Origin: Roseovarius azorensis
GTDB lineage: Bacteria > Pseudomonadota > Alphaproteobacteria > Rhodobacterales > Rhodobacteraceae
Length of the DNA: 64,000 bases
Assembly: GCF_900109455.1 (NCBI RefSeq)
Contig: NZ_FOAG01000001.1
Coordinates: forward strand, 434,001-498,000
Direction of reading: 5' to 3'
The position numbers were made by a program, and so were the translations under genes. This document shows, one piece after another, positions 35,300-46,213 of the stretch. Below the pieces are notes generated by a model. It was not told where the DNA came from and did no database searches. It saw only the letters and a program-made list of their open reading frames with translations. The first letter of the stretch is position 1; every line of letters begins with the position of its first letter.

Positions 35300-36294
35300 C
35301 GGTCTATGCGGTCAACGGCCTGGGGCGGATCGGCAAGCTGATCCTGAGGCCGCTGCTGGAGCGGGGGGCGAAAATCGCATGGATCAACGACGCGGTGGGC
35401 GATCCGGCGATGCATGCGCATCTGTTCGAGTTCGATACGGTTCACGGGCGCTGGGACGCGGATTTTGCCCATGATCCAGATAGCGTGATCATCGACGGGG
35501 TGCGCCTGCCATTCGTCGGCGCGCGCGACCTGCGCGATCTGCCGCTCGGCGGCGTCGATGTGGTGATCGACTGCACCGGAGTGTTCAGGACCGAGGCCAA
35601 ACTCGCCCCCTATTTCGCGGGCGGGGTCCGCAAGGTCATGGTGTCCGCCCCGGTCAAGGATGGCAACGCGGCGAATATCGTCTATGGCGTCAACCACGAC
35701 ATCTACGATCCCGCGCGCCACCGAATCGTCACGGCGGCGAGTTGCACCACCAACTGTCTCGCGCCGGTGGTCAAGGTGCTGCATGAGGCGATCGGGATCA
35801 GGCATGGTTCGATCACCACGATCCATGACGTGACCAACACGCAGGTGATCGTGGACCGGCCCGCCAGGGATTTGCGGCGGGCGCGCTCGGCGCTCAATTC
35901 TCTGATCCCGACCACCACCGGCAGCGCCACGGCGATCACGCTGATCTACCCCGAACTCAAGGGGCGGCTCAATGGTCATGCGGTGCGGGTGCCGCTCTTG
36001 AACGCCTCGATCACCGATTGCGTGTTCGAGATGGAGCGCGAGACGAGCGTGGAAGAGGTGAACGCCCTTTTCAGCTTGGCCGCCGAGGGGCCGCTCAAGG
36101 GCATTCTGGGCTATGAAGAACGCCCGCTGGTCAGCGCGGATTATACCAATGACACAAGGTCGGGCGTTGTCGATGCGCCCTCGACCATGGTGGTGAACGG
36201 CACGCAGGTGAAGGTCTATGTCTGGTATGACAACGAGATGGGCTATGCGCATCGCCTCGTCGATGTGGCGCTGATGGTGGGCGAGAGGCTGTGA
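35296..36294 (+). CDS. gap: Glyceraldehyde-3-phosphate dehydrogenase of the ArsJ arsenate pathway
   Basis: This third GAPDH (332 residues) is divergent from the two upstream copies, for example [20 protein letters not shown] at the N terminus. It keeps catalytic [11 protein letters not shown] and the NAD-selecting Asp32 (AWIND). It overlaps both neighbours by four bases. In organisms with this gene pair, GAPDH uses arsenate in place of phosphate to make 1-arseno-3-phosphoglycerate, which ArsJ exports; the product then breaks down outside. Role is inferred from context and known biochemistry of the pair. Confidence 0.92.
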   Translation: MTVYAVNGLGRIGKLILRPLLERGAKIAWINDAVGDPAMHAHLFEFDTVHGRWDADFAHDPDSVIIDGVRLPFVGARDLRDLPLGGVDVVIDCTGVFRTEAKLAPYFAGGVRKVMVSAPVKDGNAANIVYGVNHDIYDPARHRIVTAASCTTNCLAPVVKVLHEAIGIRHGSITTIHDVTNTQVIVDRPARDLRRARSALNSLIPTTTGSATAITLIYPELKGRLNGHAVRVPLLNASITDCVFEMERETSVEEVNALFSLAAEGPLKGILGYEERPLVSADYTNDTRSGVVDAPSTMVVNGTQVKVYVWYDNEMGYAHRLVDVALMVGERL

Positions 36295-37550
36295 ACGACC
36301 GCCCCGAGGGCCTGTCGGCCTATATCGCGGTCACTGCGGCCTACTGGGCCTTCATGCTGAGCGATGGTGCGCTCAGGATGCTGGTGCTGCTGCATTTTCA
36401 CACGCTTGGCTTCAGCCCGATCCAGCTTGCCTATCTTTTCGTGCTCTATGAGATGGCGGGGATGGTGACCAATCTTTTGGCAGGCTGGGTCGCGGCGCGG
36501 TTCGGGTTGACCGCAACCTTATATGCCGGGCTTGGCTTGCAGGTGGTGGCGCTGGTGGCGCTGGCGCAGCTTGACCCCGGCTGGGCCGTGGGCGTCTCGG
36601 TGGCCTATGTGATGGTCGTGCAGGGGGTCTCTGGCGTGGCCAAGGATCTGGCCAAGATGTCGTCTAAATCCGCCGTAAAGCTTTTGGCGCCAGCGGAGAA
36701 GGCAGGGCTGTTCCGCTGGGTGGCGGTGCTGACGGGATCGAAGAACGCGGTCAAGGGGGCGGGTTTTCTGGTCGGTGCGGGGCTGTTGGCGGCGCTGGGT
36801 TTTGTCTGGGCGATCTGGATCATGGCAGGGGGGCTGGCGGCGATCCTAGTGGCGGTGGTCCTTGCCATGCCGCCGGGATTGCCGCGCGGGCGCAGGGGGG
36901 CGAAATTCTCGGAAATATTCTCGCGCTCTGCCAATGTGAACTGGCTGAGCGCGGCGCGGGTGTTCCTGTTCGGCGCGCGCGACGTGTGGTTCGTGGTTGG
37001 GATACCGATCTATTTCTACAGCGTGCTGTCGGACGGCAGTGAGGCGGGCAACCGGGCGGCGTTTTTCCTGATCGGCGCGTTCATGGCGATCTGGATCATC
37101 CTTTACGGCGCGGTGCAGGCCATGGCCCCGCGCATCCTGCGCGCCGCGACGCGCCCCGAGGCGGAGTTGATCGGTGAGGCGCGCGGATGGGCGGCGGGGC
37201 TGTTCGGGGTGCCCGCCTGCCTGGCGGTGGTGGCGCTGATCGCGGGCGGGCCCGGGCCCTGGCTCACGGTTGTTCTGGTGGCGGGGCTGCTGGTGTTCGG
37301 CGTCGTCTTTGCGGTCAATTCCGCGCTTCATTCCTACCTGATCCTCGCGTTCTCGCGTGCCGAACGGGTCACGATGGATGTGGGGTTCTACTACATGGCC
37401 AATGCGGCGGGGCGTCTTCTGGGCACGCTCCTGTCGGGGCTGACCTATCAGGCGGGGGGGCTTGCGCTGATGCTGGGCACGGCGGCGGCAATGGTGGCCC
37501 TGTCGGCACTGGCGGCGGGACGGCTCAGAGCCGTGCCTGCCACCCTATGA
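36291..37550 (+). CDS. arsJ: Organoarsenical efflux transporter ArsJ (MFS)
   Basis: The 419-residue protein has about twelve membrane helices and ArsJ traits: [20 protein letters not shown] at the start, [16 protein letters not shown] and [19 protein letters not shown]. ArsJ exports 1-arseno-3-phosphoglycerate made by the adjacent GAPDH. Start codon GTG/ATGA-style overlap (36291-36294) couples it to that gene. No ArsB or Acr3 arsenite exporter is in the operon, so arsenite from the ArsC domain must leave by another route. Confidence 0.92.
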   Translation: MNDRPEGLSAYIAVTAAYWAFMLSDGALRMLVLLHFHTLGFSPIQLAYLFVLYEMAGMVTNLLAGWVAARFGLTATLYAGLGLQVVALVALAQLDPGWAVGVSVAYVMVVQGVSGVAKDLAKMSSKSAVKLLAPAEKAGLFRWVAVLTGSKNAVKGAGFLVGAGLLAALGFVWAIWIMAGGLAAILVAVVLAMPPGLPRGRRGAKFSEIFSRSANVNWLSAARVFLFGARDVWFVVGIPIYFYSVLSDGSEAGNRAAFFLIGAFMAIWIILYGAVQAMAPRILRAATRPEAELIGEARGWAAGLFGVPACLAVVALIAGGPGPWLTVVLVAGLLVFGVVFAVNSALHSYLILAFSRAERVTMDVGFYYMANAAGRLLGTLLSGLTYQAGGLALMLGTAAAMVALSALAAGRLRAVPATL

Positions 37551-37563
37551 GGCATCCGCCGGA

Positions 37564-38124
37564 TCAGGGAATGATGCGGGTGTATTTCATGCCTTCGACA
37601 GAAGCACCGATCATGGCGCCGGCCTGCCCGAAGATCACGGCAACGATCGGTGAACTTGCGGTGGTGGTGTCTGCGCGCAGGTTCTCGCCGTAATCGTTGA
37701 AGGCATATCCGACATCGGCCCCGGCGACCCAGCCCGAGGAGCGGCGGAAATTCTGTAATGCGTCATCGGTCATGAAAAACAGAACATGGGCGAACTGCTG
37801 CGCGCCGATCTGCAATCCGATGCTGCCCTTGGTGGCTGAATAATAATCCACGGTAACGTCATTGATCCTCAGCGCTCCGCGGCCAAACCCGCCGCCCAGT
37901 CCCAGTCCGGCCTGCGTGACCACGGGCATGACCAGCATGCCGGTGGATTTCTCGGCCAGTTGGCGGGTGTTGGGATAGGTCGAATACATATGGCTCAGCG
38001 TCGAATCCACACGCGCATCAATCTTTGCCGCGCCGTCGCTGCCCACGCCGTTGCCACAAGCCGCGAGGAGCGGGGTTCCCGCCAGTATGCCTAGAGTGAA
38101 TGCGCGTCGTGTCAGAATGTTCAT
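37564..38124 (-). CDS. SYLF/YSC84-type lipoprotein
   Basis: The 186-residue protein has a lipobox at the end of its signal peptide (MNILTRRAFTLGILAGTP then LLAAC), so it is likely lipid-anchored. The rest contains SYLF-domain features: KSTGMLVMPVVTQAGLGLGG, SIGLQIGAQQFAHVLFFM and AVIFGQAGAMIGASVEG. SYLF domains bind lipids in eukaryotes; the bacterial role is unknown. ATG 38124 follows AGG by seven bases and is preferred over an in-frame start 30 codons upstream. Confidence 0.85.
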   Translation of the reverse strand: MNILTRRAFTLGILAGTPLLAACGNGVGSDGAAKIDARVDSTLSHMYSTYPNTRQLAEKSTGMLVMPVVTQAGLGLGGGFGRGALRINDVTVDYYSATKGSIGLQIGAQQFAHVLFFMTDDALQNFRRSSGWVAGADVGYAFNDYGENLRADTTTASSPIVAVIFGQAGAMIGASVEGMKYTRIIP

Positions 38125-38250
38125 GTCGCTACCTGTTCGTTGCCTCGGGGTGCCGGAATTCAGTGCGATCCCGGTTCTGCTACGCAGTATAGAGGCAGGG
38201 GGCGCGTCTGTCACTAGGGATTGTGGTCTTGGGCGGGATGCCGCCCGCCC

Positions 38251-39897
<1,647 letters not shown>

Positions 39898-39933
39898 GTC
39901 CGGCGGCGGATGCGGACGGGCACGGGAACCGGA

Positions 39934-42900
39934 ATGAACGGAACGCAGCATATCACCGTGAGCGGTGCGCCCGAGGGGTTCGACGCGCGGCTTGTCCTTG
40001 TCGAGGCGGAGAAATCCGCGGCACCCCTGCTGCATGTGGCGCGCGACGACAAACGGATGGCGGCGATGGCGGCGGCGCTGCGGTTCTTTGCGCCCGACAT
40101 GCCGGTGCTGACCTTTCCGGGCTGGGATTGTCTGCCCTATGACCGGGTGTCGCCCAATGCCGATATTTCGGCCACGCGGATGGCGACGCTGGCGGGGCTG
40201 GTGCATGGCGTGCCGGGGCGGTTCATCCTGCTGACCACGCTCAATGCGGCGACACAGCGGATTCCGGCGCGCGCGGTGCTGCGGGGTGCTGCCTTTGCCG
40301 CCACTGTGGGGGAACGGATCGACGAGGCGGCGCTGCGCGGTTTTCTGGTGCGCATGGGGTTCAGCCAGGCGCCGACGGTGACAGAGCCCGGCGATTACGC
40401 GCTGCGCGGCGGGATCATCGACATCTATCCGCCGGGCGAGGGCGGGCCGGTGCGGCTCGATCTTTTTGGCGATGTGCTGGACGGGGTGCGCCGGTTCGAT
40501 CCGGTCACGCAGCGCACCACCGAGAAACTCGACCGGGTGGAACTTGCCCCGGTATCCGAGGTGATCCTGGACGATGACGCGATCCGCCGGTTCCGCCAGA
40601 ATTACCGGATCGAGTTCGGCGCGGCGGGCACCGATGATCCGCTCTACGAGGCGGTGAGCGCGGGGCGCAAGCACGCTGGCGTCGAGCATTGGTTGCCGTT
40701 CTTTCACGAACGGCTTGAGACGCTGTTCGACTATCTGCCGGGCGCGACGGTCACGCTGGACGATCAGGCGATGCCCGCACGGCTGGCACGCTGGGAGAGC
40801 ATCGCGGACCAATACGAGACGCGGCATCTGGCGCTAAGTCAGAAATCGCGCGGCGATACGGTTTACAAGCCGGTGCCGCCCGGTCTGCTCTATCTCGACG
40901 ATGCGGGTTGGCAGGCGGCGGTGGCGGATCGCCGCGTGTTGCAGTTCATGGCGCTGCCGCAGCCTACCGGACCGGGGGTGACCGACGCAGGCGGGCGGAT
41001 CGGGCGCAATTTCGCGCCCGAGCGACAACAGGAAAACATAAACCTTTTCAGCGCTCTGAAGGGGCATGTTGATGTTAGGCTGGAGCAGGGGCCGGTGCTG
41101 CTGGCCAGCTATTCCGAGGGCGCGCGCGAGCGGCTGGAGGGGCTCTTGGCCGATGAGGGGCTGATCGGGGCCGTCACGGTGCGCGACGCCCGCCGGATCG
41201 GCAAACGTGGCCTGCATCTGGCGGTCTGGCCGTTGGAACACGGGTTTGAGTCGCCGGATCTGACGGTGATCGCCGAACAGGATGTGCTGGGCGAGCGTCT
41301 GATCCGCGCACCGCGCCGCCGCCGCGCCGAGAATTTCCTGACCGAGGCGCAGGCGCTCAGCGCGGGCGATCTGGTCGTGCATGTCGATCACGGTATCGGG
41401 CGCTATCTGGGGCTGGAGGTGGTCACGGCGGCGGGGGCCGCGCATGAATGCCTGGTGCTGGAATATGCCGAAGGTTCAAGGCTCTACCTGCCGGTCGAGA
41501 ATATCGAACTGCTGTCCAGATACGGCCATGATGAGGGGCTGCTGGACCGGCTGGGCGGCGGCGCCTGGCAGGCCAAGAAGGCGCGGCTCAAGGAACGCAT
41601 CCGCGAGATGGCCGACCGGCTGATCCGCGTGGCTGCCGAACGCGTGTTGCGCCGCGCCCCGGTGGTGGAGCCGGAACATCACGCATGGGAGGCATTTGCC
41701 GCACGCTTTCCCTATCAGGAGACCGAGGATCAGCTGCGCGCCATAGAGGATGTGCTGAGCGATCTCGGCTCGGGTCGCCCGATGGATCGTCTGATCTGCG
41801 GCGATGTGGGATTCGGCAAGACAGAGGTGGCGATGCGTGCGGCCTTTGCCGCCGCCATGTCGGGAATGCAGGTGGCGGTGATCGCGCCCACGACGCTGCT
41901 GGCACGGCAGCATTATCAGGAATTTGCCTCACGGTTCCGTGGCTTTCCGGTGTCGGTGCATCCCTTGTCGCGCTTCGTGTCGGCGGGTCAGGCAGCGCGC
42001 ACCCGCGAGGCGATGGCCAAGGGCGAGGCCGATATTGTAGTGGGCACGCACGCCCTCCTGGCCAAGGGGATCCGGTTCGGGAACCTTGGCCTTCTGATCA
42101 TCGACGAGGAGCAGCGTTTCGGGGTGGCGCACAAGGAGCGGCTCAAGCAGTTGCGCTCGGACGTGCATGTGCTGACCCTGACCGCTACGCCGATTCCGCG
42201 CACCCTGCAACTGTCGCTGTCGGGCGTGCGGGATCTGTCGATCATTGGCACGCCGCCCGTCGACCGCCTGTCGATCCGCACCTATGTCAGCGAGTTCGAC
42301 ACGGTGACCGTGCGCGAGGCGCTGCTGCGCGAGCATTATCGCGGCGGGCAGTCGTTCTATGTGGTCCCTCGCATCAGCGACATAGCCGAGATCGAGGATT
42401 TCCTGAAAACCCAGGTGCCGGAGGTGTCCTATGTCATCGCGCATGGGCAGATGGCGGCGGGGGAACTCGACGACCGGATGAACGCCTTTTACGATGGCAA
42501 GTATGATGTGCTGCTGGCCACGACCATCGTGGAATCGGGTCTCGACATCCCCACCGCGAACACGATGATCATTCATCGCGCCGATATGTTCGGTCTGGCG
42601 CAGCTCTATCAGATCCGGGGCCGGGTCGGGCGCTCGAAAACCCGCGCCTATGCGTATCTGACGACAAAGCCGCGCGTGCCGCTGACGCCGGGGGCTGAAA
42701 AGCGCCTGCGGGTGCTGGGCAGTCTCGATACCCTGGGGGCAGGATTCACGCTGGCCAGCCAGGATCTCGACATTCGCGGGGCGGGCAATTTGCTGGGCGA
42801 GGAACAGTCCGGGCAGATGCGCGATGTGGGCTATGAGCTTTACCAATCCATGCTGGAAGAGGCGATTGCCAAGATCAGATCAGGCCAGATGGAGGGGCTG

Positions 42901-43386
42901 ACCGAGGAGGACGGGCAATGGGCGCCGCAGATCAATCTGGGCGTGCCGGTGCTGATTCCCGAGGATTATGTGCCGGATCTCGATGTGCGCCTTGGCCTCT
43001 ACCGCCGCCTGAGCGGGCTGGAAAGCAAGGTCGAGATGGAGGGCTTTGCCGCCGAACTGATCGACCGTTTCGGCAAGCTGCCGCGCGAGGTCAACATGCT
43101 GATGCTGGTGGTTCGGATCAAGGCGATGTGCAAGCGGGCCGGCATTGCCAGGCTGGATGGCGGACCGCGCGGGGCAACGATCCAGTTTCACAACGACAAG
43201 TTTGCCTCGCCGCAGGGATTGGTGGAGTTTCTCAACGCTCAGCGCGGACTGGCCAAGGTCCGCGACAACAGGATCGTCGTACGCCGCGACTGGAAGGCCG
43301 AGGGCGACCGGATCAAGGGCGCCTTTGCCCTTGCGCGCGATCTGGCGGAGAAGGTTGTGGCCGAGGAGAAACGCAAGCGGGGGTAG
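39934..43386 (+). CDS. mfd: Transcription-repair coupling factor
   Basis: Mfd removes RNA polymerase stalled at DNA damage and recruits UvrA. The 1150-residue protein has the UvrB-like N terminus (LTFPGWDCLPYDRVSPNADI), the polymerase-interacting region (GDLVVHVDHGIGRYLGLE), and RecG-like helicase motifs: GDVGFGKTEVAMRAAFAAAM, IIDEEQRFGV, TATPIPRTLQ and QIRGRVGRSKTRAYAYL. I chose ATG 39934 because the protein then begins close to the family start; ATG 39910 is also in frame. Confidence 0.94.
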   Translation: MNGTQHITVSGAPEGFDARLVLVEAEKSAAPLLHVARDDKRMAAMAAALRFFAPDMPVLTFPGWDCLPYDRVSPNADISATRMATLAGLVHGVPGRFILLTTLNAATQRIPARAVLRGAAFAATVGERIDEAALRGFLVRMGFSQAPTVTEPGDYALRGGIIDIYPPGEGGPVRLDLFGDVLDGVRRFDPVTQRTTEKLDRVELAPVSEVILDDDAIRRFRQNYRIEFGAAGTDDPLYEAVSAGRKHAGVEHWLPFFHERLETLFDYLPGATVTLDDQAMPARLARWESIADQYETRHLALSQKSRGDTVYKPVPPGLLYLDDAGWQAAVADRRVLQFMALPQPTGPGVTDAGGRIGRNFAPERQQENINLFSALKGHVDVRLEQGPVLLASYSEGARERLEGLLADEGLIGAVTVRDARRIGKRGLHLAVWPLEHGFESPDLTVIAEQDVLGERLIRAPRRRRAENFLTEAQALSAGDLVVHVDHGIGRYLGLEVVTAAGAAHECLVLEYAEGSRLYLPVENIELLSRYGHDEGLLDRLGGGAWQAKKARLKERIREMADRLIRVAAERVLRRAPVVEPEHHAWEAFAARFPYQETEDQLRAIEDVLSDLGSGRPMDRLICGDVGFGKTEVAMRAAFAAAMSGMQVAVIAPTTLLARQHYQEFASRFRGFPVSVHPLSRFVSAGQAARTREAMAKGEADIVVGTHALLAKGIRFGNLGLLIIDEEQRFGVAHKERLKQLRSDVHVLTLTATPIPRTLQLSLSGVRDLSIIGTPPVDRLSIRTYVSEFDTVTVREALLREHYRGGQSFYVVPRISDIAEIEDFLKTQVPEVSYVIAHGQMAAGELDDRMNAFYDGKYDVLLATTIVESGLDIPTANTMIIHRADMFGLAQLYQIRGRVGRSKTRAYAYLTTKPRVPLTPGAEKRLRVLGSLDTLGAGFTLASQDLDIRGAGNLLGEEQSGQMRDVGYELYQSMLEEAIAKIRSGQMEGLTEEDGQWAPQINLGVPVLIPEDYVPDLDVRLGLYRRLSGLESKVEMEGFAAELIDRFGKLPREVNMLMLVVRIKAMCKRAGIARLDGGPRGATIQFHNDKFASPQGLVEFLNAQRGLAKVRDNRIVVRRDWKAEGDRIKGAFALARDLAEKVVAEEKRKRG

Positions 43387-43516
43387 GGCGCATTTTGCGG
43401 GTGCCCGGTGGGATCGTATGCCCGTCTCACCCGCCACAGACCCGCTATCACGCCAATTCGCGCAATAAATGCAAAGATTGCCCCATTGTTTGCGACATTT
43501 TATCCGGCAAACCGCC

Positions 43517-43545
43517 TTGACGCCCCCTGTCCCCGGACCTAATGT
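43517..43545 (+). promoter_or_regulatory. Sigma-70 promoter of the ilv leader
   Basis: TTGACG at 43517-43522 and TAATGT at 43540-43545 are separated by exactly 17 bases. Transcription would begin near 43552, about 23 bases before the leader peptide start, which fits the attenuator downstream. Confidence 0.7.
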
Positions 43546-43574
43546 CTCGCGGACGCAGAAAGGGAGTCGCCCCA

Positions 43575-43622
43575 GTGGCAATGCTAGTCGTAATCGAAGG
43601 CAAGTGGCGCATGGGCCGGTAG
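43575..43622 (+). CDS. ilv operon leader peptide
   Basis: The 15-codon ORF reads V/M-A-M-L-V-V-I-E-G-K-W-R-M-G-R and stops at TAG 43620. Four consecutive codons, CTA GTC GTA ATC (43584-43595), specify Leu, Val, Val and Ile, the products of the pathway downstream. AGGGAG at 43561-43566 is eight bases before GTG 43575; ATG 43581 is an alternative start. A ribosome stalled at these codons would sit just before the antiterminator arm at 43606. The peptide itself needs no function. Confidence 0.85.
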   Translation: MAMLVVIEGKWRMGR

Positions 43623-43674
43623 GGCAACCATACTGACCCCCCATGCGCCCCCGGACCCGACCGGGGGCTTTTTT
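43606..43674 (+). promoter_or_regulatory. Transcription attenuator of the ilvBH operon
   Basis: Two structures exclude each other. The antiterminator pairs GGCGCATGGG (43606-43615) with CCCATGCGCC (43640-43649), ten perfect base pairs. The terminator pairs GCCCCCGG (43647-43654) with CCGGGGGC (43661-43668), followed by six T at 43669-43674. They share bases 43647-43649. Low Leu, Val or Ile stalls the leader ribosome, frees 43606-43615 and allows readthrough into ilvB. When amino acids are plentiful the ribosome reaches the stop, covers that arm, and transcription ends. Confidence 0.85.
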
Positions 43675-43713
43675 ATGCGGATTGAATTGACGTCATATAC
43701 GGAGCACGAGCAC

Positions 43714-45468
43714 ATGACACGTCAGATGACCGGAGCGAAAATGGTGGTTCAGGCCCTCAGGGATCAGGGCGTGGACGTCGTATTCGGATATCCCGGCGGT
43801 GCGGTGCTGCCGATTTATGACGAGATTTTCCAGCAGAACGACATTCGCCACATCCTCGTGCGCCACGAACAGGGCGCGGTCCACGCCGCCGAGGGCTATG
43901 CGCGTTCGACCGGCAAGCCGGGCGTCGTGCTGGTCACCTCTGGCCCCGGCGCCACCAATGCGGTGACGGGGATGACCGATGCGCTGATGGACAGCATTCC
44001 GCTTGTGGTGCTGACCGGGCAGGTGCCCACCTTCATGATCGGCAACGACGCCTTTCAGGAGGCCGATACCGTCGGTATCACCCGCCCCTGCACCAAGCAC
44101 AACTGGCTGGTGAGCGATACCGCGCGCCTTGCCGACACGATTCATCAGGCGTTTCATGTTGCCACCTCGGGCCGCCCCGGCCCGGTGCTGATCGACATTC
44201 CCAAGGACGTGCAGTTCGCCAGCGCGGATTACATCCCGCCGCAAAAGGCGCGCATCTCGCATTACCAGCCACAGACCAAGGGCGACACCCGCGCGATCAC
44301 CGATCTGGTGGCCGCGATGGAAACCGCGAAACGCCCGATTTTCTACACCGGGGGCGGCGTGATCAATTCCGGCCCCGAGGCGACGCGGCTGTTGCGGGAA
44401 CTGGTCGATGCGACGGGAATTCCGACCACCTCGACGTTGATGGGGCTGGGGGCCTATCCCGCCAACGGGCCGCACTGGCTGGGCATGCTGGGGATGCACG
44501 GGCTCTACGAGGCCAACATGGCCATGCATGACTGTGATCTGATGATCAATATCGGGGCGCGGTTCGACGACCGGATCACCGGGCGGGTCGATGCGTTCAG
44601 CCCCGACTCGGTCAAGGCGCATATCGACATCGACCCGTCGTCGATCAACAAGGTGATCCGCGCCGATATCCCGATTGTCGGCGATATCGCCACGGTACTG
44701 GCGGAATTGCTGGAGATCTGGACCGCGCGCGGCCGCAAGGTCAATCGCGAGGCGATCGGCAAGTGGACGGCGAAGATCGCCGAGTGGAAAAAGGTCGATT
44801 GCCTGAAATTCACCCAGAAGGGCGGGGTGATCAAACCGCAATACGCGCTGCAACGGCTGGAGGCGCTGACGCGGGATCACGACCGCTATATCTGCACCGA
44901 GGTGGGTCAGCATCAGATGTGGGCGGCGCAATACCTGGGCTTCAACGATCCGAACCGCTGGATGACAAGTGGCGGGTTGGGCACCATGGGCTATGGATTT
45001 CCGGCCTCCATCGGTGTGCAGATCGCGCACCCCGAGGCGCTGGTGATCAACGTCGCGGGCGAGGCGTCGTGGCTGATGAACATGCAGGAGATGGGCACGG
45101 CAATGCAATACCGCCTGCCGGTCAAGCAGTTTATCCTCAACAACGAGCGCCTTGGCATGGTGCGTCAATGGCAGGAACTGCTGCATGGCGAGCGCTATTC
45201 GTCAAGCTGGTCGGAATCCCTGCCCGATTTCGTGAAGCTGGCCGAGGCCTTCGGGGCCAAGGGGATCATCTGCAAGGATCCCGTCGATCTGGATGATGCG
45301 ATCATGGAGATGCTGGCCCATGACGGGCCGGTGATCTTTGACTGCCTCGTGGAAAAGCACGAGAACTGCTTTCCGATGATCCCGTCGGGCGAACCGCATA
45401 ACAAGATGCTGCTGGGCGAGGTCAGCACCAAGGACGCCATCAAGGCAGGCGGCGCGGTGTTGGTGTGA
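43714..45468 (+). CDS. ilvB: Acetolactate synthase large (catalytic) subunit
   Basis: The enzyme joins pyruvate with pyruvate or 2-ketobutyrate, the first common step to valine, leucine and isoleucine, using thiamine diphosphate and FAD. The 584-residue protein has VFGYPGGAVLPIYDEI, RHEQGAVHAAEGYARSTGK with the catalytic Glu, and GLGTMGYGFPASIGVQIA. ATG 43714 has GGAG nine bases upstream; an upstream in-frame ATG at 43675 touches the terminator T run and is not used. Expression is set by the attenuator. ilvH follows. Confidence 0.95.
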   Translation: MTRQMTGAKMVVQALRDQGVDVVFGYPGGAVLPIYDEIFQQNDIRHILVRHEQGAVHAAEGYARSTGKPGVVLVTSGPGATNAVTGMTDALMDSIPLVVLTGQVPTFMIGNDAFQEADTVGITRPCTKHNWLVSDTARLADTIHQAFHVATSGRPGPVLIDIPKDVQFASADYIPPQKARISHYQPQTKGDTRAITDLVAAMETAKRPIFYTGGGVINSGPEATRLLRELVDATGIPTTSTLMGLGAYPANGPHWLGMLGMHGLYEANMAMHDCDLMINIGARFDDRITGRVDAFSPDSVKAHIDIDPSSINKVIRADIPIVGDIATVLAELLEIWTARGRKVNREAIGKWTAKIAEWKKVDCLKFTQKGGVIKPQYALQRLEALTRDHDRYICTEVGQHQMWAAQYLGFNDPNRWMTSGGLGTMGYGFPASIGVQIAHPEALVINVAGEASWLMNMQEMGTAMQYRLPVKQFILNNERLGMVRQWQELLHGERYSSSWSESLPDFVKLAEAFGAKGIICKDPVDLDDAIMEMLAHDGPVIFDCLVEKHENCFPMIPSGEPHNKMLLGEVSTKDAIKAGGAVLV

Positions 45469-45522
45469 TGGTGGGTTTCACCCACCCTACGCACGCCCCG
45501 TAGGGTGGGTGCCAACCCACCA
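45469..45522. repeat. Long palindromic REP-like repeat between ilvB and ilvH
   Basis: CACCCACCCTACG (45479-45491) pairs with CGTAGGGTGGGTG (45499-45511), and outside it TGGTGGGTT (45469-45477) pairs with AACCCACCA (45514-45522). The stem is 22 bp with a tiny internal loop. It begins directly after the ilvB stop. The GTAGGGTGGGT core is familiar from repeats scattered in many bacterial genomes. Inside an operon it may act as an mRNA stabiliser or partial terminator that sets the ilvB to ilvH ratio. Confidence 0.75.
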
Positions 45523-45556
45523 CCCTCCAACGCCCGACAATAACAAGGAAACCACG

Positions 45557-46117
45557 ATGTCCCCCCTGAAAATCAAAAAAGGCTCGTCCAAGCATTCCGC
45601 CTATAACCTGCGCCCGAATTTCTCGGATGTGCAGGAGACCCACACGCTTGCCGTGATCGTGGATAACGAGCCGGGCGTTCTGGCGCGGGTGATCGGTCTG
45701 TTCTCCGGTCGGGGCTACAACATCGACAGCCTGACGGTGGCCGAGGTGGACCATACCGGCCATACCAGTCGCATCACTATCGTCACCACCGGCACGCCGC
45801 AGGTGATCGAGCAGATCAAGGCGCAGCTGGGCCGTATCGTGCCGGTGCATGAGGTCCACGACCTGACCGTCGAGGGACCGAGCGTCGAGCGCGAACTGGC
45901 GTTGCTCAAGGTGCAGGGCGAGGGTGACAAACGGGTCGAGGCGCTCAGGCTTGCGGATATATTCCGTGCCAATGCGGTGGACAGCACGCTCAACAGTTTC
46001 GTGTTCGAGATCACCGGCGCGCCGGACAAGATCGACGCCTTTGCAGAGCTGATGCGCCCGCTTGGCCTCGTGGAAATGGCGCGTACCGGGGTTGCCGCGC
46101 TGCCGCGCGGGGTCTGA
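45557..46117 (+). CDS. ilvH: Acetolactate synthase small (regulatory) subunit
   Basis: IlvH activates the large subunit and gives feedback inhibition by valine. The 186-residue protein has the ACT domain start HTLAVIVDNEPGVLARVIGL then FSGRGYNIDSLTVAEVD, and a C-terminal domain with VDSTLNSFVFEITGAPDKI. ATG 45557 has AAGGAAA upstream; an earlier in-frame start at 45509 falls in the palindromic repeat. Confidence 0.94.
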   Translation: MSPLKIKKGSSKHSAYNLRPNFSDVQETHTLAVIVDNEPGVLARVIGLFSGRGYNIDSLTVAEVDHTGHTSRITIVTTGTPQVIEQIKAQLGRIVPVHEVHDLTVEGPSVERELALLKVQGEGDKRVEALRLADIFRANAVDSTLNSFVFEITGAPDKIDAFAELMRPLGLVEMARTGVAALPRGV

Positions 46118-46213
46118 GAGTCGCTGGATCGACGGCGCGCGTCGCAGACGGGCGCGTGCCGGGGCCGGGCTGTGGCAGAGTGATCGCCAGCCCTCACACC
46201 CCGGAGATGCCAG

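Noticed and set aside
43675..43713. Upstream ATG start for ilvB at 43675
   Set aside because: It touches the terminator T run and has no ribosome site; ATG 43714 has GGAG nine bases upstream.
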